Origin: an uncultured SAR116 cluster alpha proteobacterium
Lineage (GTDB): Bacteria > Pseudomonadota > Alphaproteobacteria > Puniceispirillales > Marisalimonadaceae
Reading direction: 5' to 3'
Assembly: GCA_902528415.1 (NCBI GenBank)
Contig: CABZSR010000006.1
Location: 1-64,000 of the forward strand
Length of the DNA: 64,000 bases
Positions 52,415 through 61,500 of the stretch are shown one piece after another. The first letter of the stretch is position 1. The number at the start of each line of letters is the position of its first letter. Made by a program: the position numbers and the translations under genes. Under the pieces are notes generated by a model. The model made no database searches and was not told where the DNA came from. It saw only the letters and a list, made by a program, of their open reading frames with translations.

Positions 52415-53374
52415 TTGAATAAAAATTATCCTGAACCCACAAAATCAATTGAGGTTGCCAAAAATGATCTTAAAAAATGGGGATACTGCCTTTTAGAAAA
52501 CGCTATTCCTACTGATCTTAATAAAAAGGTTTTGGAAAGATTAGTAGAGCAGGCAGCAGCTGAAAAGAAATTAAATATCGCATATGAAGATGGCAGTAAA
52601 ACTAAAAAATGGGGGGAATTTGATAAAAACAAAAACAATACAGGCATCAACCAAAGAGTTTGGATGTTACCTAATAAAGGAAAAGTATTTTTAGAAATTT
52701 TAGAACTGCACAATTATGTCGATTGTATTAAACAGGTAGTTGGTAATGAATATCTAATCTCTAGCTTTGGAGCAAATATAGCTAAGCCAGGAGGCATTGC
52801 CATGGACCTTCATACGGACCAATGGTGGTTGCCTGACCCTGTAAGAAGAAACGAAGATTTTTTACCTTCAGGCTCTATAGACAGAAAAAAATTTAATATA
52901 AAAGTTAATAAGGATATTTCTAATAATAATGAACTTATATCAAGGCCTGCGGTTTCAAATGTATTAATTATGTTAAATGGTATGACTAGAGAAAACGGCG
53001 GTACTTTGATAGTTCCAGGTTCTCACTTATTTGGTCGCCATCCTGATAAAAATATTGATAAAAATATTGAAACTATATCTGCAGAAGGACCTCCAGGCTG
53101 CGCAATAATAACGGATGGTAGAGTGTGGCATGGAACTGGTGCAAATATCTCTAAAGAAGAAAGATTGGCTATATTAATAACTTTTTGTGGTCCACAATTT
53201 AGACCTCAAGAGAATTTTACATTAGGAATAAAAAAAGAAATTTTTTCACAACTCAATGATTATCAAAAAGAATTATTTGGTTTTAAAGTATGGAACGGGT
53301 ATGGAAGAATAGGCAACCCAACAGATACATTTCTAAGCTTTGAAAATGAAGAGATAGGTGAATTAAAAATTTAA
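52415..53374 (+). CDS. Phytanoyl-CoA dioxygenase (PhyH) family protein
   Basis: A 319-residue Fe(II)/2-oxoglutarate oxygenase. The facial triad is His133 and Asp135 in MDLHTDQWW and His239 in GRVWHGTGAN, with Arg250 in KEERLAI as the 2-oxoglutarate anchor. GGTLIVPGSHLFGRH is typical of PhyH proteins. The start is TTG with a GGGAG site. The substrate is unknown; marine PhyH proteins act on diverse small molecules including fatty acids, ectoine and phosphonates. Confidence 0.85.
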   Translation: MNKNYPEPTKSIEVAKNDLKKWGYCLLENAIPTDLNKKVLERLVEQAAAEKKLNIAYEDGSKTKKWGEFDKNKNNTGINQRVWMLPNKGKVFLEILELHNYVDCIKQVVGNEYLISSFGANIAKPGGIAMDLHTDQWWLPDPVRRNEDFLPSGSIDRKKFNIKVNKDISNNNELISRPAVSNVLIMLNGMTRENGGTLIVPGSHLFGRHPDKNIDKNIETISAEGPPGCAIITDGRVWHGTGANISKEERLAILITFCGPQFRPQENFTLGIKKEIFSQLNDYQKELFGFKVWNGYGRIGNPTDTFLSFENEEIGELKI

Positions 53375-53437
53375 ACTATTGCCTTAATTTTATTTAAGGA
53401 TCATATAATCATAATATAATGAATTAAATGGACCCCT

Positions 53438-54658
53438 ATGAATTTTTTAAAACAGAATGCTAGATGGTTGATAGCAACTGCCTTTCTATATTTTTGTTCA
53501 TGTTTTGGACAAACATTTTTTATTTCATTATTTGCAGGAGAAATAAGACTAACATTTGATTTATCTCATGGGGATTGGGGATTTATTTATTCAGGTGGAA
53601 CCTTAGCCTCAGCAATCGCAATGCTAATTTTTGGTGGATATATCGATAAATATAAAATCACTTTAAACATAAAAGTTGTGATTATTTCGCTAAGTTTGCT
53701 TTGCCTATCTATGACATTTATTAATACAGTTTGGCTTCTTCCTTTTATAATTTTTGGATTGAGGTTTTTTGGACAGGGAATGCTTATTCATATACCTGCT
53801 GTTGCTATAGGTAAATGGTATGGCAAAAATAAAGGAAAGGCATTGTCAATTTCAATTATGGGATTTTCACTTGGTGAAGCAATTTTCCCAGTTATATTTG
53901 TAAGTTTATTTGCGATTATAGGTTGGAGAAACAGCTGGATAATTGGAATGATAATATTGTTGTTAATACTTCCAGTCATATTATATCTTCTATCTAACGA
54001 AAGAACACCGAATAGCAAACAGGAGAATATGACTAATCAACTAGGAATGAGTCACAAGCATTGGACAAGAAAAGAAGTTCTTAAAAATTGGGTTTTCTGG
54101 GCGGTAATAGTACCATTTTTAATCCCTCCAATCTTTTCAACCGCATTCTTTTTTAACATGGTTCATCTTACTGAAGTGAAAAACTGGTCCTTAATTTCTT
54201 TTACCGCTTTATTCCCATTCTATACTGGAATGTCGATCTTAACTACTTTGAGTTCAGGGTGGATACTTGACAGATTTGGTGTTGAGAAAATTTTACCATT
54301 CTACCTTATTCCTATGGCGTTAGGTTTACTAATCTTTTCTTATAGTAATACCTACATAAACGCTATTTATGGGCTAGCATGTATAGGAATGACACAAGGT
54401 TTAGCAATGACGATTGGTGGAACCTTTTGGCCAACGTATTATGGAACTAAAAATTTAGGATCCGTTAGATCTTTATCGACATCTACAATGGTTTTTGGAA
54501 CAGCGATTGGCCCTGCCGTTGTCGGCAAACTTTTAGACTTACATATTAATTATGATATAATTTTATTTGGCATGTTTGTGATTGCTGTTGTTGCAAGTAT
54601 ATCTCTAGCCATTACAATGACAAAGGCACCCAAACTATTACCTCAAAATAAAATTTAA
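53438..54658 (+). CDS. MFS transporter
   Basis: A 406-residue major facilitator with about 12 hydrophobic helices. The N-terminal loop IFGGYIDKYK and the later IFGLRFFGQGM match conserved loops, and a second-half SSGWILDRFGVEKILPFYL is typical of the fold. The likely role is uptake of a metabolite, such as an oxidised product from the neighbouring PhyH and aldolase enzymes, but the substrate is unknown. It lies 63 bases after the PhyH gene. Confidence 0.85.
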   Translation: MNFLKQNARWLIATAFLYFCSCFGQTFFISLFAGEIRLTFDLSHGDWGFIYSGGTLASAIAMLIFGGYIDKYKITLNIKVVIISLSLLCLSMTFINTVWLLPFIIFGLRFFGQGMLIHIPAVAIGKWYGKNKGKALSISIMGFSLGEAIFPVIFVSLFAIIGWRNSWIIGMIILLLILPVILYLLSNERTPNSKQENMTNQLGMSHKHWTRKEVLKNWVFWAVIVPFLIPPIFSTAFFFNMVHLTEVKNWSLISFTALFPFYTGMSILTTLSSGWILDRFGVEKILPFYLIPMALGLLIFSYSNTYINAIYGLACIGMTQGLAMTIGGTFWPTYYGTKNLGSVRSLSTSTMVFGTAIGPAVVGKLLDLHINYDIILFGMFVIAVVASISLAITMTKAPKLLPQNKI

Positions 54659-54669
54659 AGGAGTTAGAA

Positions 54670-55119
54670 ATGTTAAACATATACCTTTCAGGTGAAATAC
54701 ATAGTGATTGGCGCCAAGAAATAATAAACTTATGTAATAAAGAAAACTTAGAAATTTCCTTTTCCTCCCCGATTACAAATCATGAAGCGTCGGATAATTG
54801 TGGAGTTCAAATTCTAGGTAACGAAGAAAAAAATTTCTGGAAAGATAACAAAGGTGCAAACATAAATTCTATAAAAACAAGAAAATCAATAAAAGATTGT
54901 GATATTGTTGTTGTTAAATTTGGAGAGAAATATAAGCAATGGAATGCTGCATTTGATGCAGGGTACGCGGCTGCTCTTAATAAATCGATTATAGTAATTC
55001 ATAATGATGAACACCAACATGCACTCAAAGAAGTTGATGCTGCTGCAGCTGCTGTAGCAAAAGACCAACATCAGGTTGTTAGAATTCTCAAATATATAAT
55101 CAAAGAATCATTAGATTAG
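54670..55119 (+). CDS. YtoQ family protein
   Basis: A 149-residue protein whose N-terminus MLNIYLSGEIHSDWRQEI, central FSSPITNHEASDNCG and FGEKYKQWNAAFDAGYAAAL, and C-terminal EVDAAAAAVAKDQHQVV are typical of the YtoQ family (nucleoside 2-deoxyribosyltransferase-like). The function is unknown. It follows the MFS gene by 11 bases with a GGAG site and is probably co-transcribed with it. Confidence 0.85.
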   Translation: MLNIYLSGEIHSDWRQEIINLCNKENLEISFSSPITNHEASDNCGVQILGNEEKNFWKDNKGANINSIKTRKSIKDCDIVVVKFGEKYKQWNAAFDAGYAAALNKSIIVIHNDEHQHALKEVDAAAAAVAKDQHQVVRILKYIIKESLD

Positions 55120-55168
55120 CCGAAACTCTCTAAGGTTAGTTGATAAATAAATAATAAAGAAAAAGTGT

Positions 55169-55633
55169 ATGTTCCACATAATTTTATTTAACCCTGAAAT
55201 TCCTCCTAATACAGGAAATATTATGAGATTAGCCGCCAATACTGGAACAACATTACACTTGATAAAACCGTTAGGTTTTAATCTTAATGACAATACGCTT
55301 AAAAGAGCAGGTCTGGATTACAAAAAGGATGCTGATTTTTTTATTTATGACGGTCTAGACTTATGCTTGAAATCAATAAATTTTAATGAAATTTATGCTT
55401 TTACAAAATTTGCAAAGAAAAATTTTAATAAAGTTAGTTTCAAACAGAATGATTGTTTATTATTTGGTAACGAAACTAGTGGATTGCCTGATGATGTAAT
55501 TAAACAGATAAAAGACACTAATAAATTAAGAATTCCTATGGTTGCTAAAAGTAGAAGTCTTAATCTAAGTAATTCAGTAGCTATAACAATATACGAAGCT
55601 TTAAGACAAAATGCATTTAAGAATTTGGCGTAA
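55169..55633 (+). CDS. trmL: tRNA (cytidine(34)-2'-O)-methyltransferase
   Basis: TrmL methylates the 2'-O of nucleotide 34 in some tRNAs using SAM, through the SPOUT trefoil-knot fold. FHIILFNPEIPPNTGNIMRLAANTG is the N-terminal signature, LFGNETSGLPDDV the central motif, and IPMVAKSRSLNLSNSVAI the knot, each partly quoted. The 154-residue length is normal. Confidence 0.92.
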   Translation: MFHIILFNPEIPPNTGNIMRLAANTGTTLHLIKPLGFNLNDNTLKRAGLDYKKDADFFIYDGLDLCLKSINFNEIYAFTKFAKKNFNKVSFKQNDCLLFGNETSGLPDDVIKQIKDTNKLRIPMVAKSRSLNLSNSVAITIYEALRQNAFKNLA

Positions 55634-55647
55634 GGCAAAGATATTTT

Positions 55648-56292
55648 ATGAGTTTTTTTGAATGGTTAACAATTTTTTTTGTTTGTCTGATAGGTGCTAT
55701 GACACCTGGCCCAAGTTTAATTGTGATTATATATTTAACTAATTCAAAAGATTTCGTTTCAGGATTTGTAGCCTCATTAGCGCATGGATTTGGGATATTT
55801 ATTTATGCTTTAATTTCTATTTTTAGTTTAAGTTTTGTAATTAATTTATTACCCTCCGCCATACCCATTATTCAAATATCGGGTGCTATTTTCCTTATTT
55901 ATTTAGGTTCCAAAATACTATTTTTGAAAATCTCCAAAAGAGTTAGTAATGATAAAACAAAAATACCCGAAACAACAATAGAGTGCATATTTCTTGGATT
56001 AACTACTTCTCTAATAAATCCAAAAATATTAATTTTTTTTACATCTATTTTTAGTCAATTTATTAATCAAGATTATAGTATTTACACAAAGTTTGGAATG
56101 GCCCTCTTAGCAGGAATAATAGACTCAACTTGGTATATCTTAGTTTGCTATTCAGTAAGTATTAAAGTTGTTGAAAATTATATAAAGTCAAAACAGAAAT
56201 TTATTTTTCTTACTTTGGGAACAATTTTGATAATTTTTTCTTTTTATTTAGCTTTTAAAGCAATTAGATATTTCACTTTAATTGCTAATTAA
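55648..56292 (+). CDS. LysE family translocator
   Basis: A 214-residue membrane protein of the LysE/RhtB family, amino acid or homoserine lactone exporters. The N-terminal GAMTPGPSLIVIIY signature is clear, with SGAIFLIYLGSKIL in the third helix and NPKILIFFTSIFSQFI near the middle. About six hydrophobic helices are present. It follows trmL by 14 bases. Its end overlaps the convergent hemY-like gene by 15 bases. Confidence 0.9.
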   Translation: MSFFEWLTIFFVCLIGAMTPGPSLIVIIYLTNSKDFVSGFVASLAHGFGIFIYALISIFSLSFVINLLPSAIPIIQISGAIFLIYLGSKILFLKISKRVSNDKTKIPETTIECIFLGLTTSLINPKILIFFTSIFSQFINQDYSIYTKFGMALLAGIIDSTWYILVCYSVSIKVVENYIKSKQKFIFLTLGTILIIFSFYLAFKAIRYFTLIAN

Positions 56293-57669
56293 ATTTTTGT
56301 CTATTTTCGGAACTAAGTTCGACAAAGAAATACTATCTTGCATTTCAATATCATTCATTTTCATCCAGTTGATAGTACTTAAATTATCACATTTTGGACA
56401 ATGAAGTTCCCACTTATTATTTTTATTCCCACAAGAGGAACAAAAATAATTAAAACCTTCGGCAGCGTTTGCAGCTTTTTCCAAATTATCCTTAACTATT
56501 TCAGGATTATTTTGTGAATTAGCTATATCTGCAAAGGCCTGATAAGCCTTGTTCGTAAGTTTACTTTTAGGGACCTCAGTTAGTAATTTTTCTGCTTCAC
56601 CCCAAATTTTTTCTGTAACTGCAAAACAAGCTATAGCAATTTTAAGATCATCTTTTATGTCTTGAGATGATTTTTTACCTAATAGATTTATTGCTTTTGC
56701 TACACGTGAACCAGATGTTTTTAAATCCCACTTTTTTGACAGCTCATCTAAAACATCATGATTTGAAGTAAGTAAGAAAGTTTTTTCTAGTTGATTAATT
56801 GATTTAGTTTTTGAACCAATCCCCTTGAGCAGATTTGATAATTTTATCGATACTAAGACATGATTAGGTTTTTGTTTAAACGCATCTTTTAAATGATTTG
56901 ATGCTGAATTTATATTTCCTTTTTCTAAATAATTTAAGGCACAGACATAATTTAAATCAGAAGCAATATTTTGGTAGATTTTATGATTTATAAATTTCAT
57001 ATTTTTTAATTTGTTTAGATAAATAAGAGAATTTGTGACATCTCCTATTTTTGCATAAGAAAAAAGTAAAACTTCTAAAATTTGTTTTGATTTTGGCTCA
57101 AATTTAATAGCTTTTTCTGCTTCTTCTAGAATTTCCTTAATATTTTTTTTATCTAATATTGCTTGTCTCATTAAAGCTAAATGACCAACAAATGCTGTTG
57201 AAGACTCAGCAGTAAGTTGCTTAAAGTAATTCTTTGATATTTCTTTTTTATTTGTAGAATTTTCATTTAAGTTTTTGAAAACATCTAAATGTGTGCTTAA
57301 CAATTTACCTAAATTTTTATCTTTAGTGTTTTTGGCTACAAGAGAAGCCTCTTTTGCAGCAGACTCAAATTCTCCGTGACTAGCCAGTAAAAATGCTTTA
57401 ACTAGTTTTTGTTCTACTTTTTTATTGTTATTTACTTCGAATCTTCTAAAAGCTGCCTTTGGAAAATTTAAGAATGCAAGCCAAATTCTATCAATAAAAA
57501 TTATTACAACAGAAAATAATATTAATATTAAAACAAATCGGTCTGTAGGTATTTGAATACCCCATCCCATCCAATTTATAGAGGTTTCACCTTCTGAATT
57601 AGCAAAAAATTCTGACAAGTACCAGATTATTAAAATAAATAAAATTAGTTTGATAATCTTGAAAATCAC
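56278..57669 (-). CDS. HemY-like heme biosynthesis membrane protein
   Basis: A 463-residue protein with two N-terminal hydrophobic helices (about residues 3-22 and 44-62), then the HemY N-terminal segment, a long series of TPR-like helices, and a C-terminal zinc ribbon CSSCGNKNNKWELHCPKC. HemY-like proteins with this ribbon occur in alphaproteobacteria next to a mitofilin-like gene and hemD/hemC. The exact biochemical role is unknown. It starts immediately after the mitofilin-like stop. Confidence 0.82.
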   Translation of the reverse strand: MIFKIIKLILFILIIWYLSEFFANSEGETSINWMGWGIQIPTDRFVLILILFSVVIIFIDRIWLAFLNFPKAAFRRFEVNNNKKVEQKLVKAFLLASHGEFESAAKEASLVAKNTKDKNLGKLLSTHLDVFKNLNENSTNKKEISKNYFKQLTAESSTAFVGHLALMRQAILDKKNIKEILEEAEKAIKFEPKSKQILEVLLFSYAKIGDVTNSLIYLNKLKNMKFINHKIYQNIASDLNYVCALNYLEKGNINSASNHLKDAFKQKPNHVLVSIKLSNLLKGIGSKTKSINQLEKTFLLTSNHDVLDELSKKWDLKTSGSRVAKAINLLGKKSSQDIKDDLKIAIACFAVTEKIWGEAEKLLTEVPKSKLTNKAYQAFADIANSQNNPEIVKDNLEKAANAAEGFNYFCSSCGNKNNKWELHCPKCDNLSTINWMKMNDIEMQDSISLSNLVPKIDKNLISN

Positions 57670-58548
57670 TTACCCACTCTTTTTATCAATTGATAATAAA
57701 AATTTCTCAAGTTTAAAGATAAAGTCTTTAATAGGTACCTTCCAATTATCTGGTAACTTCTTAATCAAAGATAAAAAATTATATAAATTCCCGCTTTTTA
57801 ATTCTAATTCTGCTTTAGTAATCAACCCTCGAGGAGATTGGTCGTTAGAATATTGTCTAAGCATAAAAAAACCTGCTAGGTAATTCTTAATTTTTTCAAA
57901 GTAACTTTGTTCAATTAAGTTTAATTCTTCATTTGAAAAGGATTCTAGATCTTTTTTAGCTAAGAGTTTTTCTATAATATTTTTTGCTTCCATTATAAAT
58001 TCATTTTCAATATTTTTAAAATTTTTATTATTTTCTGAAATATTTACATTATTTCTAATAAAATTATTTTGGGATATTTTATTTTTTGGTTCATCTTTTT
58101 TATCAACAACTTGTTTATATTCTTTTTCTAAAACAAATAATTTAGTCGAGACTTTTTTGAGTTCTTCTTTAACTAACAAAAGAGATTTTTGAAGGTCTTT
58201 TATCTCAATCTTAGCTTCTTCATTTCTATTCAAATCAAAGTTTTTTATATCATTTTTCAATATCTCAATTTCTTGGTTTAAAATATTTATTTTTTTATTT
58301 TCTTTCTCATCTATTTTTTGAATAGTATTTGCTAAGTCATTAATTCTGTTTGTATGTTCTTGAAAAAAATTAGGTAAATAATCCAATATTAACCAAGTTG
58401 ATATCAATACAAAAAACGAAACACTAATGAGAGGTAAAACAAAATTATTAGTTTTAAAAAAACTTATTTTTTGCTGTTCTTTTACAGGTTCCATGTCAAT
58501 GATAGTTTCTTTATCACTCTTATTTCTTTGAGTTTTGGTATCAACCAT
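57670..58548 (-). CDS. Mitofilin-like inner membrane protein (COG4223)
   Basis: A 292-residue protein with a cytoplasmic N-terminal tail, one membrane helix (about residues 34-54), a long coiled coil (about residues 65-160, with IQKIDEKENKKI and LQKSLLLVKEELKKV), and a C-terminal domain ending PIKDFIFKLEKFL. This layout matches alphaproteobacterial homologues of the mitochondrial cristae protein mitofilin/Mic60, encoded beside hemD and hemY. The role in bacteria is membrane organisation, by inference from mitochondria. Confidence 0.72.
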   Translation of the reverse strand: MVDTKTQRNKSDKETIIDMEPVKEQQKISFFKTNNFVLPLISVSFFVLISTWLILDYLPNFFQEHTNRINDLANTIQKIDEKENKKINILNQEIEILKNDIKNFDLNRNEEAKIEIKDLQKSLLLVKEELKKVSTKLFVLEKEYKQVVDKKDEPKNKISQNNFIRNNVNISENNKNFKNIENEFIMEAKNIIEKLLAKKDLESFSNEELNLIEQSYFEKIKNYLAGFFMLRQYSNDQSPRGLITKAELELKSGNLYNFLSLIKKLPDNWKVPIKDFIFKLEKFLLSIDKKSG

Positions 58549-58562
58549 ATTAACATTCCTAA

Positions 58563-59291
58563 TTATTTAGGTAATTCTAATATATAATCTAAGATATCTT
58601 TAGTAAAATTTTTCTTAATTGTTTTAATATTTAGCCAACCAAGGGTTTTAGCTTTTTGAGCTACTTTATTACTATTAACAAATAATGTTGATTTACAATT
58701 AACTTCTTTAAATAAATTATAATTATTTAAAATATCTTTTGTAATTGTGACATTTCTTGATGATAAAATAATTAAATTTAAGCGTTTACAATTGATTAAA
58801 TCTTCTTTAATTGATTGACATAATTTTAAAATTGGTAAGGTTTTATATCCCTCTAATATTTCAATTTTTCTGTTACTCTTTTTTAAAATTTTTTTAAGGT
58901 CAATACTTCTATCTTTAGCTGCAATCCACAACCCAAAATCACTCTGACAAGTGTTTTTTAATATCAATTCGATTAGAGATTGAGAATTACTGTTAGCATT
59001 AAAAACATTACTAAAATTAAGTTCGTTAAGTTTATTCTTGGTTTCTAAACCAATAGTGAAAATTTTAGAAGATTTTGAAAATACTGTTTTATTATTTGAA
59101 ACTATTTTATTAAGAACTTTCGTAGCTTTAGGACTTGTTATAACTGCATAATTATATTCATGATTAACTATATCAGAATTACTAAAATCTTCATATTTTG
59201 TTGAGGTTATAGGAAATGGTTTAGAAAACAGACCTCTTTCATTGAGATAGTCTGAATTTTTTTTTGCATCATTAGTCTCTCTCAGTATCAA
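58563..59291 (-). CDS. hemD: Uroporphyrinogen-III synthase
   Basis: HemD closes hydroxymethylbilane with inversion of ring D to make uroporphyrinogen III. The sequence is poorly conserved in the family; the start MILRETNDAKKNSDYLNERG aligns with the usual ILVTRP-type strand, and the 242-residue length is normal. The identity rests mainly on place: between hemC and the mitofilin-like gene. The listed start is TTG at 59291. An ATT at about 59315 has a perfect AAGGAG six bases upstream, so the true start may be earlier. Confidence 0.75.
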   Translation of the reverse strand: MILRETNDAKKNSDYLNERGLFSKPFPITSTKYEDFSNSDIVNHEYNYAVITSPKATKVLNKIVSNNKTVFSKSSKIFTIGLETKNKLNELNFSNVFNANSNSQSLIELILKNTCQSDFGLWIAAKDRSIDLKKILKKSNRKIEILEGYKTLPILKLCQSIKEDLINCKRLNLIILSSRNVTITKDILNNYNLFKEVNCKSTLFVNSNKVAQKAKTLGWLNIKTIKKNFTKDILDYILELPK

Positions 59292-59331
59292 AGTTAATGT
59301 ATTGGATTTTGAAATCTAAAACTCCTTATTT

Positions 59332-60246
59332 TTATTTATAAATAATTTCACCATTTGCTTTGCTTAATATTTCTGTTCCTAAATTTTTACCCAACAAAAC
59401 TGCGTCTTTTTTTAATCCTACTATTTCTGATTTAACTACCTTAGTTCCATCTAGCCTAGCAATTGCACCATATAATTTTAAACGGTCATTTTCTATTATA
59501 TATGCACTTGCCGAAATAGGAGACTGGCATGAACCATCTAAAGTTTTTAAAAGACTTCTCTCTGCTAAAGTTTCAAAATATGTTTCATTGTCATTAATAT
59601 TCAATAAATAATTATTTAAATCTTTTTCATATTTATTATTTCTATTAGTAGTTGATTGGATTGCAATAGCACCTTGGGTGGCCGCAGGTGGCATTATATC
59701 TGAAGGTATTTGTTTACCAACATTGATTTTTAATCGATCTAAACCCGCCTTAGCTAATATAATTGCATCAAAAATTCCATCTTCTAGCTTTTGAATACGA
59801 GTTTCTACATTTCCTCTTAAAAGTTTTATAACTAGATCTGGTCTATATGATTTAGTAAAAGCAGCTCTTCTGACAGAACTAGTCCCAATTACTGCATTAT
59901 AAGGCAAATCATCTAATGTTGAGTATTTTCCTAACAATATATCGCTTCTGTCTCCTCTTGGAAGAACGGCTGAAATTACAGTGTTTTGGGCTATCTCAGT
60001 TTCCATGTCTTTCATAGAATGAACTGCAATATCCGCAGAACCATCTAAAATAAATTTTTCTAGTTCTTTTATAAAAAGACCTTTTCCTCCAATTTCTGAT
60101 AAGGATTTATTTAAAATTTGGTCTCCAGAAGTAATTACTTCTAATATTTCCGTTTCTATACCTAAATCAAAGTAACTTTTAAGTATCTCTACCTGACATA
60201 GTGCTAACTTTGATTTGCGTGTAGCAATTCTAATTTTTAATTTCAT
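59332..60246 (-). CDS. hemC: Hydroxymethylbilane synthase (porphobilinogen deaminase)
   Basis: HemC polymerises four porphobilinogens into hydroxymethylbilane. The N-terminal IRIATRKSKLALCQVE is clear, and the dipyrromethane cofactor Cys lies in LLKTLDGSCQSPISA. IKELEKFILDGSADIAVHSMKD and VIGTSSVRRAAF are also typical. The 304-residue length is normal. It is upstream of hemD and divergent from tsaD. Confidence 0.95.
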   Translation of the reverse strand: MKLKIRIATRKSKLALCQVEILKSYFDLGIETEILEVITSGDQILNKSLSEIGGKGLFIKELEKFILDGSADIAVHSMKDMETEIAQNTVISAVLPRGDRSDILLGKYSTLDDLPYNAVIGTSSVRRAAFTKSYRPDLVIKLLRGNVETRIQKLEDGIFDAIILAKAGLDRLKINVGKQIPSDIMPPAATQGAIAIQSTTNRNNKYEKDLNNYLLNINDNETYFETLAERSLLKTLDGSCQSPISASAYIIENDRLKLYGAIARLDGTKVVKSEIVGLKKDAVLLGKNLGTEILSKANGEIIYK

Positions 60247-60402
60247 TTTAATTCTATCAAAGTTTAACTAATTAGATCTTACTATTTGACTTGAACATTT
60301 TTAATACAATTATAGTAAATACTAAAAGATACAATATTAATTTATATTTGCGTTATTTAGATTAAAATCTATTTTATATAAAAATTTTGTTTCTTTGGAA
60401 AT
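60247..60402. promoter_or_regulatory. Divergent hemC/tsaD intergenic region
   Basis: A 156-base AT-rich spacer. On the plus strand TTGACT at 60286-60291 and TATAGT at 60311-60316 are 19 bases apart, a somewhat long spacing for a sigma70-type promoter. The hemC promoter in the opposite direction is not obvious. No riboswitch or operator was recognised. Confidence 0.25.
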
Positions 60403-60405
60403 TTG

Positions 60406-61500
60406 ATGAAAAAAAATAATTATAAAAATATTTTGGGTATTGAAACAAGTTGTGATGATACGGCTATTGGAATAGTTACTTCTGAGAAAAGTATCTTGTC
60501 TAATATAGTAATTAATCAAAATTCAAATCTTAATAAGTTTGGTGGAATTGTTCCTGAGATTGCTGCTAGAGATCATTTATCGAATATAGATTATGCAATT
60601 CAAGCAGCTTTTGATAAAGCAAAGTTAGAATTAAATGATATAGATTTAATTACTGCCACAGGAGGTCCTGGCCTAATCGGAGGAGTAATTGTAGGAACGG
60701 TATTTGCTAAATCTTTAGCAATGTCTCTAGATAAGCCATATGTTGCAGTCAACCATCTTGAAGGGCATGCTCTAACCGCACGTTTAACCGATAATGTAAA
60801 ATATCCATATCTATTGCTTTTAGTTTCTGGAGGACATACACAAATAATAGCTGTGTTAGAATATGGGAAATATTTTAGAATGAGTTCTACTCTTGATGAT
60901 GCTGCAGGGGAAACTTTTGATAAAGCAGCAAAGATACTAGACATAGGATTTCCAGGGGGGCCTATGATAGAGAAAATGGCAGTTGATGGAGATCCTAAGA
61001 GCTTTGATTTACCTAAACCAATGTATAAGTCAAAAAATCCTAATTTTTCATTTTCAGGATTGAAGACTGCTTTCAATCAAACTGTTTCAAGGAATAAATT
61101 AAATAAAACAATAACAAAAAATTTATGTGCGAGCATACAAAAATCAATATCTGACTGTCTTGTAGATAGAACTAAATTTGCAATAAGCGAGTTTACAAAA
61201 ATAATTACTAACAAGTCTAATGTTCAATTGGTTGTAGCTGGCGGTGTTGCTTCTAACTTATACATACGTAAGGAATTAAAAAAATTATCTTTAGAAGCAA
61301 ACGCAATTTTTTTTGCACCACCTTTAGATTTATGTACCGATAACGGGGCTATGATTGCTTGGGCTGGCTATGAAAAGTATAATCATGAGGGTGAAACTAA
61401 CTTAGATTTCAAACCTAGACCAAGATGGCCATTAGATCCAGAGGCACATTACATAAATCCAATACAACCAAAAATAGGTAAAAGTGGAGTTAAAGCTTAA
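60406..61500 (+). CDS. tsaD: tRNA N6-adenosine threonylcarbamoyltransferase
   Basis: TsaD transfers the threonylcarbamoyl group to A37 of ANN-decoding tRNAs, with TsaB and TsaE. ILGIETSCDDTAIGIV is the ASKHA N-terminus, the metal motif HLEGH is in VNHLEGHALTAR, and VSGGHTQIIAVL and AAGETFDKAAKILDIG follow. The ATG at 60406 was taken over the TTG at 60403. Length is normal. The gpsA start follows the stop directly. Confidence 0.96.
   Translation: MKKNNYKNILGIETSCDDTAIGIVTSEKSILSNIVINQNSNLNKFGGIVPEIAARDHLSNIDYAIQAAFDKAKLELNDIDLITATGGPGLIGGVIVGTVFAKSLAMSLDKPYVAVNHLEGHALTARLTDNVKYPYLLLLVSGGHTQIIAVLEYGKYFRMSSTLDDAAGETFDKAAKILDIGFPGGPMIEKMAVDGDPKSFDLPKPMYKSKNPNFSFSGLKTAFNQTVSRNKLNKTITKNLCASIQKSISDCLVDRTKFAISEFTKIITNKSNVQLVVAGGVASNLYIRKELKKLSLEANAIFFAPPLDLCTDNGAMIAWAGYEKYNHEGETNLDFKPRPRWPLDPEAHYINPIQPKIGKSGVKA

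Noticed and set aside
60600-61076. 158-residue minus-strand frame inside tsaD.
   Set aside because: It overlaps the conserved ASKHA core of tsaD and has no recognisable domain.
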